Positions 55,216 to 63,770 of a stretch of 64,000 nt of DNA are shown here, one piece after another. The stretch spans positions 1 to 64,000 of the forward strand of contig NZ_RDQF01000012.1 of assembly GCF_004114425.1 (NCBI RefSeq). Direction: 5' to 3'. The translations under genes were made by a program, and so were the position numbers. Below the pieces are notes generated by a model. That model was not told where the DNA came from. It worked only from the letters and a program-made list of their open reading frames with translations, and did no database searches. Each line of letters starts with the position of its first letter. Within the stretch, counting starts at the first letter, position 1. The DNA comes from Bradyrhizobium vignae. GTDB lineage: Bacteria; Pseudomonadota; Alphaproteobacteria; Rhizobiales; Xanthobacteraceae.

Positions 55216-55434
55216 TCAGGTGAAACTCGGGTCGAGCTTCTGCTCAGCCTCAAGCACTCGTTCGCGAAGCGCTTCCAGTTCGGCGAGCTGAGAAGCGAGC
55301 GCTTCGAAACGGTGACGAAGAAGAGCGGCAGCGGCATCCACCCAGGGATTGCCCGCCGGCACCTTGGCCGATTTGAGAAGATCGGCCCGGGCCAGGGCCG
55401 CCGGGGAAGTCTGGAGATGATGGAGACCACTCAT
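55216..55434 (-). CDS. Small coiled-coil protein
   Basis: 72 residues from the ATG at 55434, with GGAGG seven bases upstream. Residues 35-66 are a strongly helical stretch (ALLRHRFEALASQLAELEAL) likely to form a coiled coil. The gene precedes the glycine-rich gene in the same direction. No family is recognised; possible partner of the Gly-rich protein. Confidence 0.5.
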   Translation of the reverse strand: MSGLHHLQTSPAALARADLLKSAKVPAGNPWVDAAAALLRHRFEALASQLAELEALRERVLEAEQKLDPSFT

Positions 55435-55548
55435 GGCCGGTCCTCCGCGTGGCGACGTACCGAGGGTTCGAACCTCCGAAGGTTCTCCACCGATTTCGTC
55501 GCGAGAAGAGATGAGCAGTAAGGCCGCGCCCCGGTCGGCGACCCTCAG

Positions 55549-55725
55549 CTAATCTTCACCGCGTTTGTGATGATAGTGTTTATGGGCCCCCGCGCCCTCC
55601 CCGCCACACGCCGCGACCGAGTTTGATCTCGAAAGCAGCATGGTTACGGCAGGAGGAGTTACGGCCGCGAATTTTCCGCAGGTCTTCAAAAACTCGCGCC
55701 GGTAGTTGTGTTCGGATGAGGACAT
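55549..55725 (-). CDS. Tiny twin-arginine signal protein with His-rich tail
   Basis: 58 residues from the ATG at 55725 after a GAGGGG site. It begins with a Tat motif (YRREFLKTCGKFA), a short hydrophobic stretch (VTPPAVTMLLSRSN) and ends in a Cys/Gly/His-rich tail with HKHYHHKRG. No signal-cleavage site is obvious. Similar short Tat proteins occur in Bradyrhizobium without known function; the His tail might bind a metal. Confidence 0.5.
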   Translation of the reverse strand: MSSSEHNYRREFLKTCGKFAAVTPPAVTMLLSRSNSVAACGGEGAGAHKHYHHKRGED

Positions 55726-55850
55726 CGAGCCCCTCACGGTTGCTGCAATTAAACCCCCATCGAGCTCCGAATTAATTAAATTACGTTAATTCATTTCAAT
55801 CACTAAATATAACAGAACCCCGGTTCCCGCCAGAAACCGGCTTTCGCATT

Positions 55851-56039
55851 CTAGTGCTTCGCCGGGGAGTTCTTTGCCGGTTCGTTCGGGTTTGCTTTTG
55901 CTCCTTGGCCGAGCTGATCGAGCCGCTTTTCGAGTTCGCGCTTTTCCGCAAGGAGCCTCGCAGCGAGGATCTGATCGACCTCAGTGTGAAGCGCCCACAA
56001 CTCATCGATGGACATCGCGTCAAGGTCTTCTCGATCCAT
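55851..56039 (-). CDS. H-NS-like protein lacking the DNA-binding domain
   Basis: 62 residues from the ATG at 56039, which follows GGAG at five bases. It reads MDREDLDAMSIDELWALHTE, followed by a long charged helix, the dimerisation region of rhizobial H-NS family proteins (usual start MDLKSMSIDELW). The protein then ends in a flexible Asn/Pro/Lys tail; the AT-hook-like core motif (usually about 30 residues later) is missing. Truncated relatives can interfere with full H-NS, which is a possible role, not shown. An alternative GTG at 56135 would give 94 residues. The surrounding DNA is AT-richer. Confidence 0.55.
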   Translation of the reverse strand: MDREDLDAMSIDELWALHTEVDQILAARLLAEKRELEKRLDQLGQGAKANPNEPAKNSPAKH

Positions 56040-56349
56040 GCCAGCCAGCTCCATTCCGATAGAACGAGCTTGGGCCACCAGGGCACGTGCGCCCGCAACG
56101 CCCTGCCCCAAAAGCTTGCTCGGGTATCGTGGCACTTTATACGATTTAATGTCTTCAATATTAAATTAGGTTAAATCAAAGTGGTTAACTTTCTTCCTGT
56201 CATGTACGTGAGATGCGCGAGACGAGCAGCCCGAAAACGACGTGTCGGACGGACAGGCGACGACCGGCATGGGTCCACAAGCCGTCAATGATGGCCAAAC
56301 CGTGCGACTTCCGCTCTGCCGTCGAAAGCCGACGTTCACGGTCACGGGC

Positions 56350-56754
56350 CTATGCCGGCACGATCACCTTGCCGATCGGCCAGAGCGCGATGCCTGCAAG
56401 CTTCAGATGGGCCCAGGCGAAGGGGATGCCGATGATCGTGACAGCGAGCACCAGTGCGGTCACGAGGTGGCCGAGCGCCAGCCACCAGCCGGCCAGCATG
56501 AACCAGATGATGTTGCCGATCACCCCGAGCGGGCCGGTGCCGATATCCTCGACACCCGTGACCTCGTAGCGGCTGACCGCCTTTGAACCGAACGGCAGCA
56601 GCGTGTAGACCGCGATGTTGAAGGCCGCCCGCGCCCAGGGCAGGCCGATGATGGTGATGGCCATGATGATCGCGGCGATCAGCCAGCCAAACGCCATCCA
56701 GGCGCCTCCGATGAGGATCCAGACGATGTTGAGGAGGATGGAGACGGGGGTCAT
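56350..56754 (-). CDS. YccF-domain inner-membrane protein
   Basis: 134 residues with two copies of the YccF domain: ILLNIVWILIGGAWMAFGW ... IIGLPWARAAFNIAVYTLLPFG and VIGNIIWFMLAGWWLALGH ... IIGIPFAWAHLKLAGIALWP. About four membrane helices. Function is unknown. It is monocistronic. Confidence 0.87.
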   Translation of the reverse strand: MTPVSILLNIVWILIGGAWMAFGWLIAAIIMAITIIGLPWARAAFNIAVYTLLPFGSKAVSRYEVTGVEDIGTGPLGVIGNIIWFMLAGWWLALGHLVTALVLAVTIIGIPFAWAHLKLAGIALWPIGKVIVPA

Positions 56755-56905
56755 GACATGATCCGGAGGTGGATGACGCCATCTATATAGGATCGAAATC
56801 TGTCCCTGCTAAGACGCTTCAAGGCCCGCAAGACGTAGATCCGGATGGAGCGAAGTCCCGTAGGCAAAGGGGCCCTTGCGACGTGCCCACCCTTACGGCA
56901 TCACC

Positions 56906-58450
56906 TCAGATCTTCCGTCCCGCCCGCTCCCAATAGGGGTCGCGCAGGCGGCGCTTGAAGATCTTGCCGGAGTCTTCGCGCGGCAGCTCGGTGCGGATCT
57001 CGATGTGCTTGGGCACCTTGTAGTCGGCGAGATGCGCCTTCAGCGCGGCGCGAACCTCGGCTTCATCGAGCGTGACGCCGGCTTGCGGCTCGACCACCGC
57101 CATCAGCGCCTCGCCGAATTCGGCGTCGGGGATGCCGAACACCGCGCAATCATGCACGCCTGATACCGCGTGCAGCACGGACTCGATCTCCGCCGGATAG
57201 ATGTTGACGCCGCCCGAGATCACCATGTCGCGCTTGCGGTCGCAGATGAAGACGTAGCCGTCTTCGTCGATATAGCCGACATCGCCGGAGGTGATGAAGC
57301 CGTCGCGGTCGATCTCGGCGCGCTTCTCCGGCTTGTTGTGATAGGTGAAGTCGGCCAGCTCCGCCATGCGGGAATAGATCTCGCCGATCTCACCCACGCC
57401 GAGCACGCGGCCGTCCTCGCCGATGAAGCGGAGCTCGGCGCCGGGCGATATCTTGCCGACCGTGCCGGGCTTCTTCAGCGCGTCCTCGGAGGTCGCAAAC
57501 GTCACGGCACTGGACTCGGTCGAGCCGTAGAATTCGTAGATCACCGGTCCCCACCACTCGATCATGGCCCGCTTGACGTCGGCCGGGCACGGCGCGGCGG
57601 CATGGATGACGTGGCGCAGCGACGAGACGTCGTACTTGTTGCGGACTGCCTCCGGCAGTTTCATCAGGCGGATGAACATGGTCGGCACCATGAAGATGGT
57701 GTCGATTTTGTATCGCTCGATCGCTTGCAGAAATTCTTCCGCCTCGAACCGCGGCATCAGCACCAGTACCCCGCCGAGCTTGCCGGCGCGGATGCCGAAC
57801 GAGTTCGGCGCGGAATGATAGAGCGGGCCCGGCAGCAGCGCGCAGGCCCCGGGCTTCAGTCCATAGATCATCGCGCGCATGCGCTCGCCGGCGGCCTGCT
57901 GCTCCGGCGTCGGCGCCTTCCGCCGGACGCCCTTGGGATGGCCTGTCGTGCCCGAGGTGTAGATCATGTTCATGGGCTGCGGCACGACCGGGCCGTCATA
58001 GGGCTGCTGCTGCGCGAGCCAGGATTCGAAATCGATCGCGAAGCTAGGCGTCGCCAGATGAGCCGGATCGATCTTGTAGTTGGAGCGGATCTCCGGCGGC
58101 GTCGGCACGCTGAGCACGGTGACGCCGCGCGGGATCGCATCGCGCAGCGCGTGCAGCATGTCGGCGTGCCCGATCAGCACGGACGTGCCGGTGTCGTTCA
58201 AGATGTAATTGATCTCCTCCGGCTTGAAGTGCCAGTTGATCGGCACGCCGTAGGCGCCCAGGCGCATCGCGGCGTAGGCGGCTTCGAGGAAGGCGATGTC
58301 GTTGCGCATCAGCATGCAGACGCAATCGCCTTGCTTGACGCCGATTTTGGCAAGGCCGCTCGCGATGCGGTCGGCGCGATCGGCGACTTCGGCATGGGAA
58401 CGGCGGCGGTCGCCGGAGACGATGCCGAGGAATGGGGACGTTTCGCTCAT
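56906..58450 (-). CDS. Acyl-CoA synthetase (AMP-forming)
   Basis: 514 residues of the ANL adenylate-forming family. The P-loop YTSGTTGHPKG is near residues 164-174, the A5 motif YGSTESSAV near 318, the hinge DRKRDMVISGGVNIYPAEIE near 405 and the catalytic lysine in EDSGKIFKRRL near the end. Start at 58450 (MSETSPFLGI). It precedes no gene in the same operon except through the repeat; a crotonase lies just upstream. The chain-length preference is unknown. Confidence 0.9.
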   Translation of the reverse strand: MSETSPFLGIVSGDRRRSHAEVADRADRIASGLAKIGVKQGDCVCMLMRNDIAFLEAAYAAMRLGAYGVPINWHFKPEEINYILNDTGTSVLIGHADMLHALRDAIPRGVTVLSVPTPPEIRSNYKIDPAHLATPSFAIDFESWLAQQQPYDGPVVPQPMNMIYTSGTTGHPKGVRRKAPTPEQQAAGERMRAMIYGLKPGACALLPGPLYHSAPNSFGIRAGKLGGVLVLMPRFEAEEFLQAIERYKIDTIFMVPTMFIRLMKLPEAVRNKYDVSSLRHVIHAAAPCPADVKRAMIEWWGPVIYEFYGSTESSAVTFATSEDALKKPGTVGKISPGAELRFIGEDGRVLGVGEIGEIYSRMAELADFTYHNKPEKRAEIDRDGFITSGDVGYIDEDGYVFICDRKRDMVISGGVNIYPAEIESVLHAVSGVHDCAVFGIPDAEFGEALMAVVEPQAGVTLDEAEVRAALKAHLADYKVPKHIEIRTELPREDSGKIFKRRLRDPYWERAGRKI

Positions 58451-58475
58451 TTTGTTTTTCTTTGTTGTTGTGTTT

Positions 58476-58560
58476 GTCATTCCGGGGCGGCTCGGAGAGC
58501 CGAACTCTGGTGCGCAATTGCGCACCCGAGGTCTGGTCCTTCGGACCATCCCGGAACGAC
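58476..58560. repeat. Dispersed intergenic repeat (family B)
   Basis: Begins GTCATTCCGGGGCGGCTCGGAG, contains the GTGCGCAATTGCGCAC palindrome (58511-58526) found also at 39054-39069, and ends CATCCCGGAACGAC. Confidence 0.75.
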
Positions 58561-58565
58561 AAGGG

Positions 58566-59375
58566 CTAATCCGCGAACTTCGGCGCACGCTTTTCCAGGT
58601 TGGCGCGCACCGCTTCGGTCTGGTTGGGGCTGCCGATCAGCTTCTGCTGCTCGACGGACTCGGCGAGCAGCGCCGGGCCCGGATCGACCGAGAGATTGTT
58701 CAGCAACCGCTTGGCCGCACGGATCGCATCGGGGCTCTTGCCGGCGATCTCGCGCGCGGTCTCCAGCGCCGCGGCGCGCGGGTCATCGCAGATGCGCGTG
58801 GCGAGCCCATACGTCATCGCCTCCTGGGCGGAGAAGATGCGGCCCGTGTAGGTGAGGTCGCGCAAGATGTCGTCGCGCACCAGTGAGGCCAGGATCGGCG
58901 TGCCCGCCATGTCAGGGACGAGACCCCATTTGATCTCCATGATCGACATCCGCGCATCGGGCGCCAGGAAGCGCATGTCGGCGCCGAGCGAGAGCTGGAA
59001 GCCGCCGCCGAAGGCAACGCCGTGCACCGCCGCGATGACCGGCACCGGAAGCTGGCGCCAGCCCCACACTGCCTGCTGCGGAAAATTCGCCTTGCCATGC
59101 GTGCGCACCGTGAGATCCCGATTTTCGCCACCCGGAATTCCATCGCCGCCTTTCTCCTTCATGGCGGCGAAACGCCCCATGTCGAGCCCGGCGCAGAAGG
59201 CGCGGCCTTCACCTGAGAGCACGACGACGCGGACACTTTTTTCCCTGGAAAGTCGGTCGGTTGCGGCAACGAGGGCCTCGAACATCGGCTGATCCAGCGC
59301 ATTCATCTTGTCGCTGCGCACCAGTCGCACGTCGGCGACGCCTTCCGAGATCGAGATCGAGACGCGATCTTCCAT
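58566..59375 (-). CDS. Enoyl-CoA hydratase/isomerase (crotonase) family protein
   Basis: 269 residues: FCAGLDMG near 60-67 and AAVHGVAFGGGFQLSLGADM (oxyanion loop) near 112-131. No clear pair of glutamates as in classic hydratases: the second position reads WGLVPDMAGT, with an Asp that could serve in isomerases. Probably an acyl-CoA isomerase or hydratase. It shares direction with the AMP-ligase. Confidence 0.87.
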   Translation of the reverse strand: MEDRVSISISEGVADVRLVRSDKMNALDQPMFEALVAATDRLSREKSVRVVVLSGEGRAFCAGLDMGRFAAMKEKGGDGIPGGENRDLTVRTHGKANFPQQAVWGWRQLPVPVIAAVHGVAFGGGFQLSLGADMRFLAPDARMSIMEIKWGLVPDMAGTPILASLVRDDILRDLTYTGRIFSAQEAMTYGLATRICDDPRAAALETAREIAGKSPDAIRAAKRLLNNLSVDPGPALLAESVEQQKLIGSPNQTEAVRANLEKRAPKFAD

Positions 59376-59479
59376 GGACGAATTCTCCCTGTTCTTGTTC
59401 AGTGCCGCTTTACAGGACGCTGGAGGCCGGATTTAGTCAATCGACCAATTAACTGACAATCCCTACGGGGGAAACAGCC

Positions 59480-60352
59480 ATGTTCAAGGAAAATCTTCTG
59501 GCCGGCCGGCGCATTCTCGTGACCGGCGGCGGCACCGGTCTCGGCAAGTCGATGGCGGCGCGCTTCCTCCAGCTCGGCGCCGAGGTGCACATCTGCGGCC
59601 GACGCAAGATCGTGTGCGACGAGACCGCGACCGAGCTGATGGATCTCTATGGCGGCCGCGTCACCAGCCACGGCGTCGACATCCGCAATGCGCTCGCGGT
59701 CGAGGAGATGATCGAGGCCATCTTCCGCGATGGTCCCCTCACCGATCTCATCAACAACGCCGCCGGCAACTTCATCTCCCGCACCGAGGAGCTCTCGCCG
59801 CGCGGGTTCGACGCAGTCGCCAATATCGTCATGCACGGCACGTTCTATGTGACGCATGCGGTCGGCAAGCGCTGGATCGCCTTGAAGCAGCCGGGCAACG
59901 TCGTGTCGATCACCGTGACCTGGGTGCGCAACGGCTCGCCTTATGTGGTGCCGTCAGCGATGAGCAAGTCGGCGATCCACGCCATGACGATGTCGCTGGC
60001 GACCGAATGGGGCCGCTACGGCATCCGCCTCAACACGATTGCCCCCGGCGAGATCCCGACCGAGGGCATGAGCAAACGCATCAAGCCGGGTGACGAGGCC
60101 GGCGCGCGCACCAAGGCGATGAACCCGATGGGCCGCGTCGGCACCATGGAGGAATTGCAGAACCTCGCGGTGTTCCTGATCTCAGGCGGCTGCAACTGGA
60201 TCAACGGCGAGACCATCGCCATGGACGGCGCCCAGGCGCTGGCCATGGGCGGCAATTTCTACCAGCTGCGCGACTGGAGCGACGAGGACTGGAAGACCGC
60301 GCGCGAGAGCATCATGGCGCAGAACGAAAAGGACCGGGCGAAGCGGGGCTAG
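59480..60352 (+). CDS. SDR protein similar to 2,4-dienoyl-CoA reductase
   Basis: 290 residues: cofactor motif TGGGTGLGKS (15-24), NNAAGNF near 92-98. The catalytic part reads ITVTWVRNGSPYVVPSAMSK, lacking the classical Y-x3-K but with the S-x3-K arrangement of mitochondrial dienoyl-CoA reductases. Suggests removal of double bonds during unsaturated fatty-acid breakdown. Confidence 0.85.
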   Translation: MFKENLLAGRRILVTGGGTGLGKSMAARFLQLGAEVHICGRRKIVCDETATELMDLYGGRVTSHGVDIRNALAVEEMIEAIFRDGPLTDLINNAAGNFISRTEELSPRGFDAVANIVMHGTFYVTHAVGKRWIALKQPGNVVSITVTWVRNGSPYVVPSAMSKSAIHAMTMSLATEWGRYGIRLNTIAPGEIPTEGMSKRIKPGDEAGARTKAMNPMGRVGTMEELQNLAVFLISGGCNWINGETIAMDGAQALAMGGNFYQLRDWSDEDWKTARESIMAQNEKDRAKRG

Positions 60353-60630
60353 TTGTGTCGCCCGAATGAAGGCGTGAGGAGCTGACGCCCCCTCACGCCA
60401 CCCTCACCTGTCATCCCCGCGAACGCAGGGACCCATAACCACAGAAGTTAGCTTGGCGAAGATTGGCAATGACCAGTCTTCGCCAAATTGCGTTTAGGGG
60501 CTATGGGTCCCGGATTGCGCTCCGCTTCGCTGCGCTTGTCCGGGACGACCGCGGGGCTCCCCCACCTTGTCTTCACCCGCAGATGCCGCCAAACTCCCCC
60601 GCAATAAAAACAAAACGTCACGGGAGAAAC
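60353..60630. repeat. Intergenic dispersed repeat (family F)
   Basis: CATCCCCGCGAACGCAGGGACCC at 60412-60434 faces GGGTCCCGGATTGCG near 60505, with an inner stem TTGGCGAAGA/TCTTCGCCAA (60453-60486). The remaining bases up to 60630 hold the likely promoter of the following AMP-ligase. No gene is supported. Confidence 0.6.
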
Positions 60631-62208
60631 ATGTCCACACAGAAACTGGCTGACCTCGCCGACATGGTGCGTGAGCGCGCCAACAGCCGCGGCGATGCCA
60701 TCGCCTACGAGTTCGAGGGCCGCCTCACCAGCTTTGCCGAGTTCGACATCAAAACGAACAAGGTTGCCAACGCGCTGATTGCAATGGGTGTGAAGAAGGG
60801 TGATCGCATCGCCTATCTCGGCAAGAACAGCGATCTCTATTTCGAGCTGCTGTTGGGCGCGATCAAGGCCGGTGTGGTGATGGCGCCGGTGAACTGGCGG
60901 CTCGCGGGGCCCGAAGTCGCTTTCATCGTTTCGGATTGCAAGGCGCCAGTGCTGTTCGTCGGGCCGGAGTTCATCACACAGGTTCGCCAGATCAGGGATC
61001 AGATACCGGGCGTGCGCACCGTCATCACCACCGAGGGCGGCGCGCCGGAGTGGCGGGATTTTACGGCGTGGCGCGATGCACAGAGCGGCGACGATCCAAA
61101 GGTGCCGATCGACACGAAGGACATCGCGATCCAGCTCTACACCTCGGGCACCACAGGCAAGCCGAAAGGCGCGATGCTGAGCCACGCGAACTTCCTCAAC
61201 CTCGTGCAGACAGGCAATGCCGAGGACAAGCCGGAGTGGAACCGGTGGTCGACCGACGACGTCTCGCTGGTAGCGATGCCGATCTTCCACATCGGCGGCT
61301 CAGGCTGGGGCGTGATGGGGCTCTATCACGGCTCCCGCGGCGTGATCGCGCGCGAGTTCGACCCCACCAAGGTTTTGGATTTCTTCGAGCAGTCGGGCAT
61401 CACAAAACTGTTCATGGTGCCGGCGGCGATGCAGTTCGTGGTGCGGCAGCCGCGGGCCAAGACGATGGACTTCTCGCGGCTGAAATACATGCTGTACGGC
61501 GCCTCGCCGATCCCGGCGGCGCTGCTGAAGGAGTGCATCGAGGTGTTCAAATGCGGCTTCGTGCAGCTGTACGGCATGACCGAGACGACCGGCACCATCG
61601 TCGCGCTGCCGCCTGAGGACCATGTCGAGGGACTGGAGCGGATGCGCTCGGCCGGCAAGGCCCTGCCGGGCGTCGAGATCGCAATTCTGGACGCCGACGG
61701 CAAGCCGCTGCCGCCGCGCCAGGTCGGCGAGATCGCGACGCGCTCGGGCTCCAATATGGTCGGCTACTGGAATTTGCCGGAGGCCACCGCTGCGACGCTG
61801 CGCAGTGACGGGTGGTTGCGCACGGGCGATGCCGGCTACATGGACGAGGACGGCTACCTCTACATCCACGACCGCATCAAGGACATGATCATCTCCGGCG
61901 GCGAGAACATCTACCCCGCCGAGGTCGAGAGCGCGCTCTGCGATCATCCTGATATCGCGGAAGCTGCCGTGATCGGCGTGCCCGACGACAAATGGGGCGA
62001 AGCGGTGAAGGCCGTCGTGGTGATGAAGCCCGGCAAACAGGCGACTGCCACCGACATCATCAATTTCACCCGGACGCGCATCGCCGGCTACAAGACGCCG
62101 AAGAGCGTGGAATTCCTGCCGGCGCTGCCGCGCAATCCGAGCGGCAAGATTTTGCGGCGGCAATTGCGCGAGCCGTATTGGGCGGGGAAGGATCGACGGG
62201 TGAATTAG
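60631..62208 (+). CDS. Long-chain acyl-CoA synthetase (AMP-forming)
   Basis: 525 residues of the ANL family from the ATG at 60631 (MSTQKLADLADMV) with GGGAG upstream. P-loop LYTSGTTGKPKG near 169-180, A5 motif YGMTETTGT, hinge DRIKDMIISGGENIYPAEVE, and catalytic lysine in NPSGKILRRQL. The open frame to 60463 is not supported. Follows the dienoyl-reductase-like gene in the same direction, but a repeat intervenes. Confidence 0.92.
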   Translation: MSTQKLADLADMVRERANSRGDAIAYEFEGRLTSFAEFDIKTNKVANALIAMGVKKGDRIAYLGKNSDLYFELLLGAIKAGVVMAPVNWRLAGPEVAFIVSDCKAPVLFVGPEFITQVRQIRDQIPGVRTVITTEGGAPEWRDFTAWRDAQSGDDPKVPIDTKDIAIQLYTSGTTGKPKGAMLSHANFLNLVQTGNAEDKPEWNRWSTDDVSLVAMPIFHIGGSGWGVMGLYHGSRGVIAREFDPTKVLDFFEQSGITKLFMVPAAMQFVVRQPRAKTMDFSRLKYMLYGASPIPAALLKECIEVFKCGFVQLYGMTETTGTIVALPPEDHVEGLERMRSAGKALPGVEIAILDADGKPLPPRQVGEIATRSGSNMVGYWNLPEATAATLRSDGWLRTGDAGYMDEDGYLYIHDRIKDMIISGGENIYPAEVESALCDHPDIAEAAVIGVPDDKWGEAVKAVVVMKPGKQATATDIINFTRTRIAGYKTPKSVEFLPALPRNPSGKILRRQLREPYWAGKDRRVN

Positions 62209-62212
62209 CCCC

Positions 62213-62284
62213 GCTGCGAGCGAAGCAATCCCAAGTCCCTCCGAGGCAACATTTCTGGATTGCTTCGCTGCTCTCGCAATGACG
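62213..62284. repeat. Dispersed intergenic repeat (family C)
   Basis: GCTGCGAGCGAAGCAATCCC and TGGATTGCTTCGCTGCTCTCGC form a long imperfect hairpin; compare 44167-44243. Lies between convergent genes. Confidence 0.75.
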
Positions 62285-63559
62285 CTAATGCTTCCCCGGC
62301 CCCATATAGCCGAACAAGAAACCCGCCACTTTCCGCATCTGGATCTCCTCGCTGCCCTCGGTGATGCGATAGCGGCGGTGATGGCGGTAGATGTGCTCGA
62401 ACGGCTTGTGGCGTGAGTAGCCCATGCCGCCATGGACCTGCATCGCCCGGTCGGCGGATTCGCAGCAGAGGCGGTTTGCCCAGTAGTTGCACATCGAGAC
62501 GCGGTCGGAGAGCGTGCGCTCGATCTGCTCCTCGGTGAGCTGGTCCATCTCCCAGGCGCTCTTGCGGATCAACAGGCGCAGCATCTCGGCTTGGGTGGCG
62601 AGCTCGACCAACGGGAACTGGATCGCCTGGTTTTCCGCGAGCGCCTTGCCGAACGGTTTTCGTTCTCGGGCGTATTTCACACTCTCGTTGATGCAGTAGA
62701 CGGCCGCTCCCAGCGAGCTCGCGGCCTGGCGGATGCGGTTCTGGTGCACGAAACATTGCGCCAAGGAGAGGCCGCGGCCGACCTCGCCGAACAGCGCATC
62801 CTCGGGCACGAACACATCGGTGAAACTGACGCGCGGATGGTCGGTCGGCATGTTGAAGGTCCACATGTATTCCTCGACCTTCACACCGGGGCTCTTGGCC
62901 GGCACCAGGAAGCAGGTGATGCCGCGGGCATCGCCGTCATTGCCGCCGGTGCGCGCGAACAGCGCACAATGGGTGGCGACGTGCATGCCGGTGGTCCACA
63001 TCTTCTCGCCGTTGATGATCCAGCCCTTGACGTTGTCGCGCGTGGCCGGCACCGCGCGCGTCTCCATGTGGGTGGCGTCCGAGCCGTGATGCGGCTCGGT
63101 GAGGCCAAAGGTGATGCGGTACTTGCCCCTGATCGAACCGTCGATCATCGCCTTCTGGTCGTCGCGGCCGTAACGGTCGAGCATGGTGACGACGGGGAAG
63201 TTACCGACGATCGAGTGCTCGTTCTGGAGATCGTTGTGCAGGCCGAGGCCCTTTGCGGCAAAATGCTCGCGGATCACGGCCATCCAGAGGTTGGAGCCGT
63301 CCTTCCCACCATATTGCTTCGGCACCGGGAACCGCAGATGGCCGGCGGCGTCGGCGAGATCCTTGGCCTTGCGCAGCAGCGCTTCCCATTCATGCCGCGG
63401 CAGACCGCCATTCTCGAAATCGGTGCGCGCCCATTCGCGGCGATGATCGAAAAAGCGGATGTTGTCCTCGGCCTCCTCCAGCGGCTTGATCTCGCGTTCG
63501 ATGAAACGGTCGAGCTCTCCGAGATAAGCGACGAGATCGGCAGGCAATGAGAAATCCAC
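62285..63559 (-). CDS. Acyl-CoA dehydrogenase
   Basis: 424 residues. The FAD/acyl motif reads GLTEPHHGSDATHMETRA near 152-169, then GWIINGEKMWTTGMHVATH, and the C-terminal QVHGGMGYSRHKPFEHIYRH with the arginine-rich end. N-terminal helices include the EEAEDNIRFFDHRREW stretch of the long-chain ACAD-like group. GTG start at 63559 with GGGAGAG. Likely oxidises long or branched acyl-CoAs with the neighbouring ligases and crotonases. Confidence 0.92.
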   Translation of the reverse strand: MDFSLPADLVAYLGELDRFIEREIKPLEEAEDNIRFFDHRREWARTDFENGGLPRHEWEALLRKAKDLADAAGHLRFPVPKQYGGKDGSNLWMAVIREHFAAKGLGLHNDLQNEHSIVGNFPVVTMLDRYGRDDQKAMIDGSIRGKYRITFGLTEPHHGSDATHMETRAVPATRDNVKGWIINGEKMWTTGMHVATHCALFARTGGNDGDARGITCFLVPAKSPGVKVEEYMWTFNMPTDHPRVSFTDVFVPEDALFGEVGRGLSLAQCFVHQNRIRQAASSLGAAVYCINESVKYARERKPFGKALAENQAIQFPLVELATQAEMLRLLIRKSAWEMDQLTEEQIERTLSDRVSMCNYWANRLCCESADRAMQVHGGMGYSRHKPFEHIYRHHRRYRITEGSEEIQMRKVAGFLFGYMGPGKH

Positions 63560-63770
63560 GGTTCTCTCCCGGATTGATTTTCGTTTTGCGTTGAGGCGCT
63601 AGGCGCGTCTTTGCTTCGCATGATTAAGGTGAGAAGAGCCTCGCCAAGTCAAGCGAGCCGAGACGTGCCGGCGGCGCAAGGCGCACCTACGCAATTCGAT
63701 GGTGCTCGAGCGGCGACGCGCGCTAGTATGACGCCGATATTCCTTCACAAGAAAATGCGGGAGCCGCGCG

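Noticed and set aside
54598..55521. Thr/Ala-rich plus-strand open frame across the Gly-rich gene
   Set aside because: It is the reverse reading of the CCACCG microsatellite and runs across three small minus-strand genes; no ribosome site or signal peptide.
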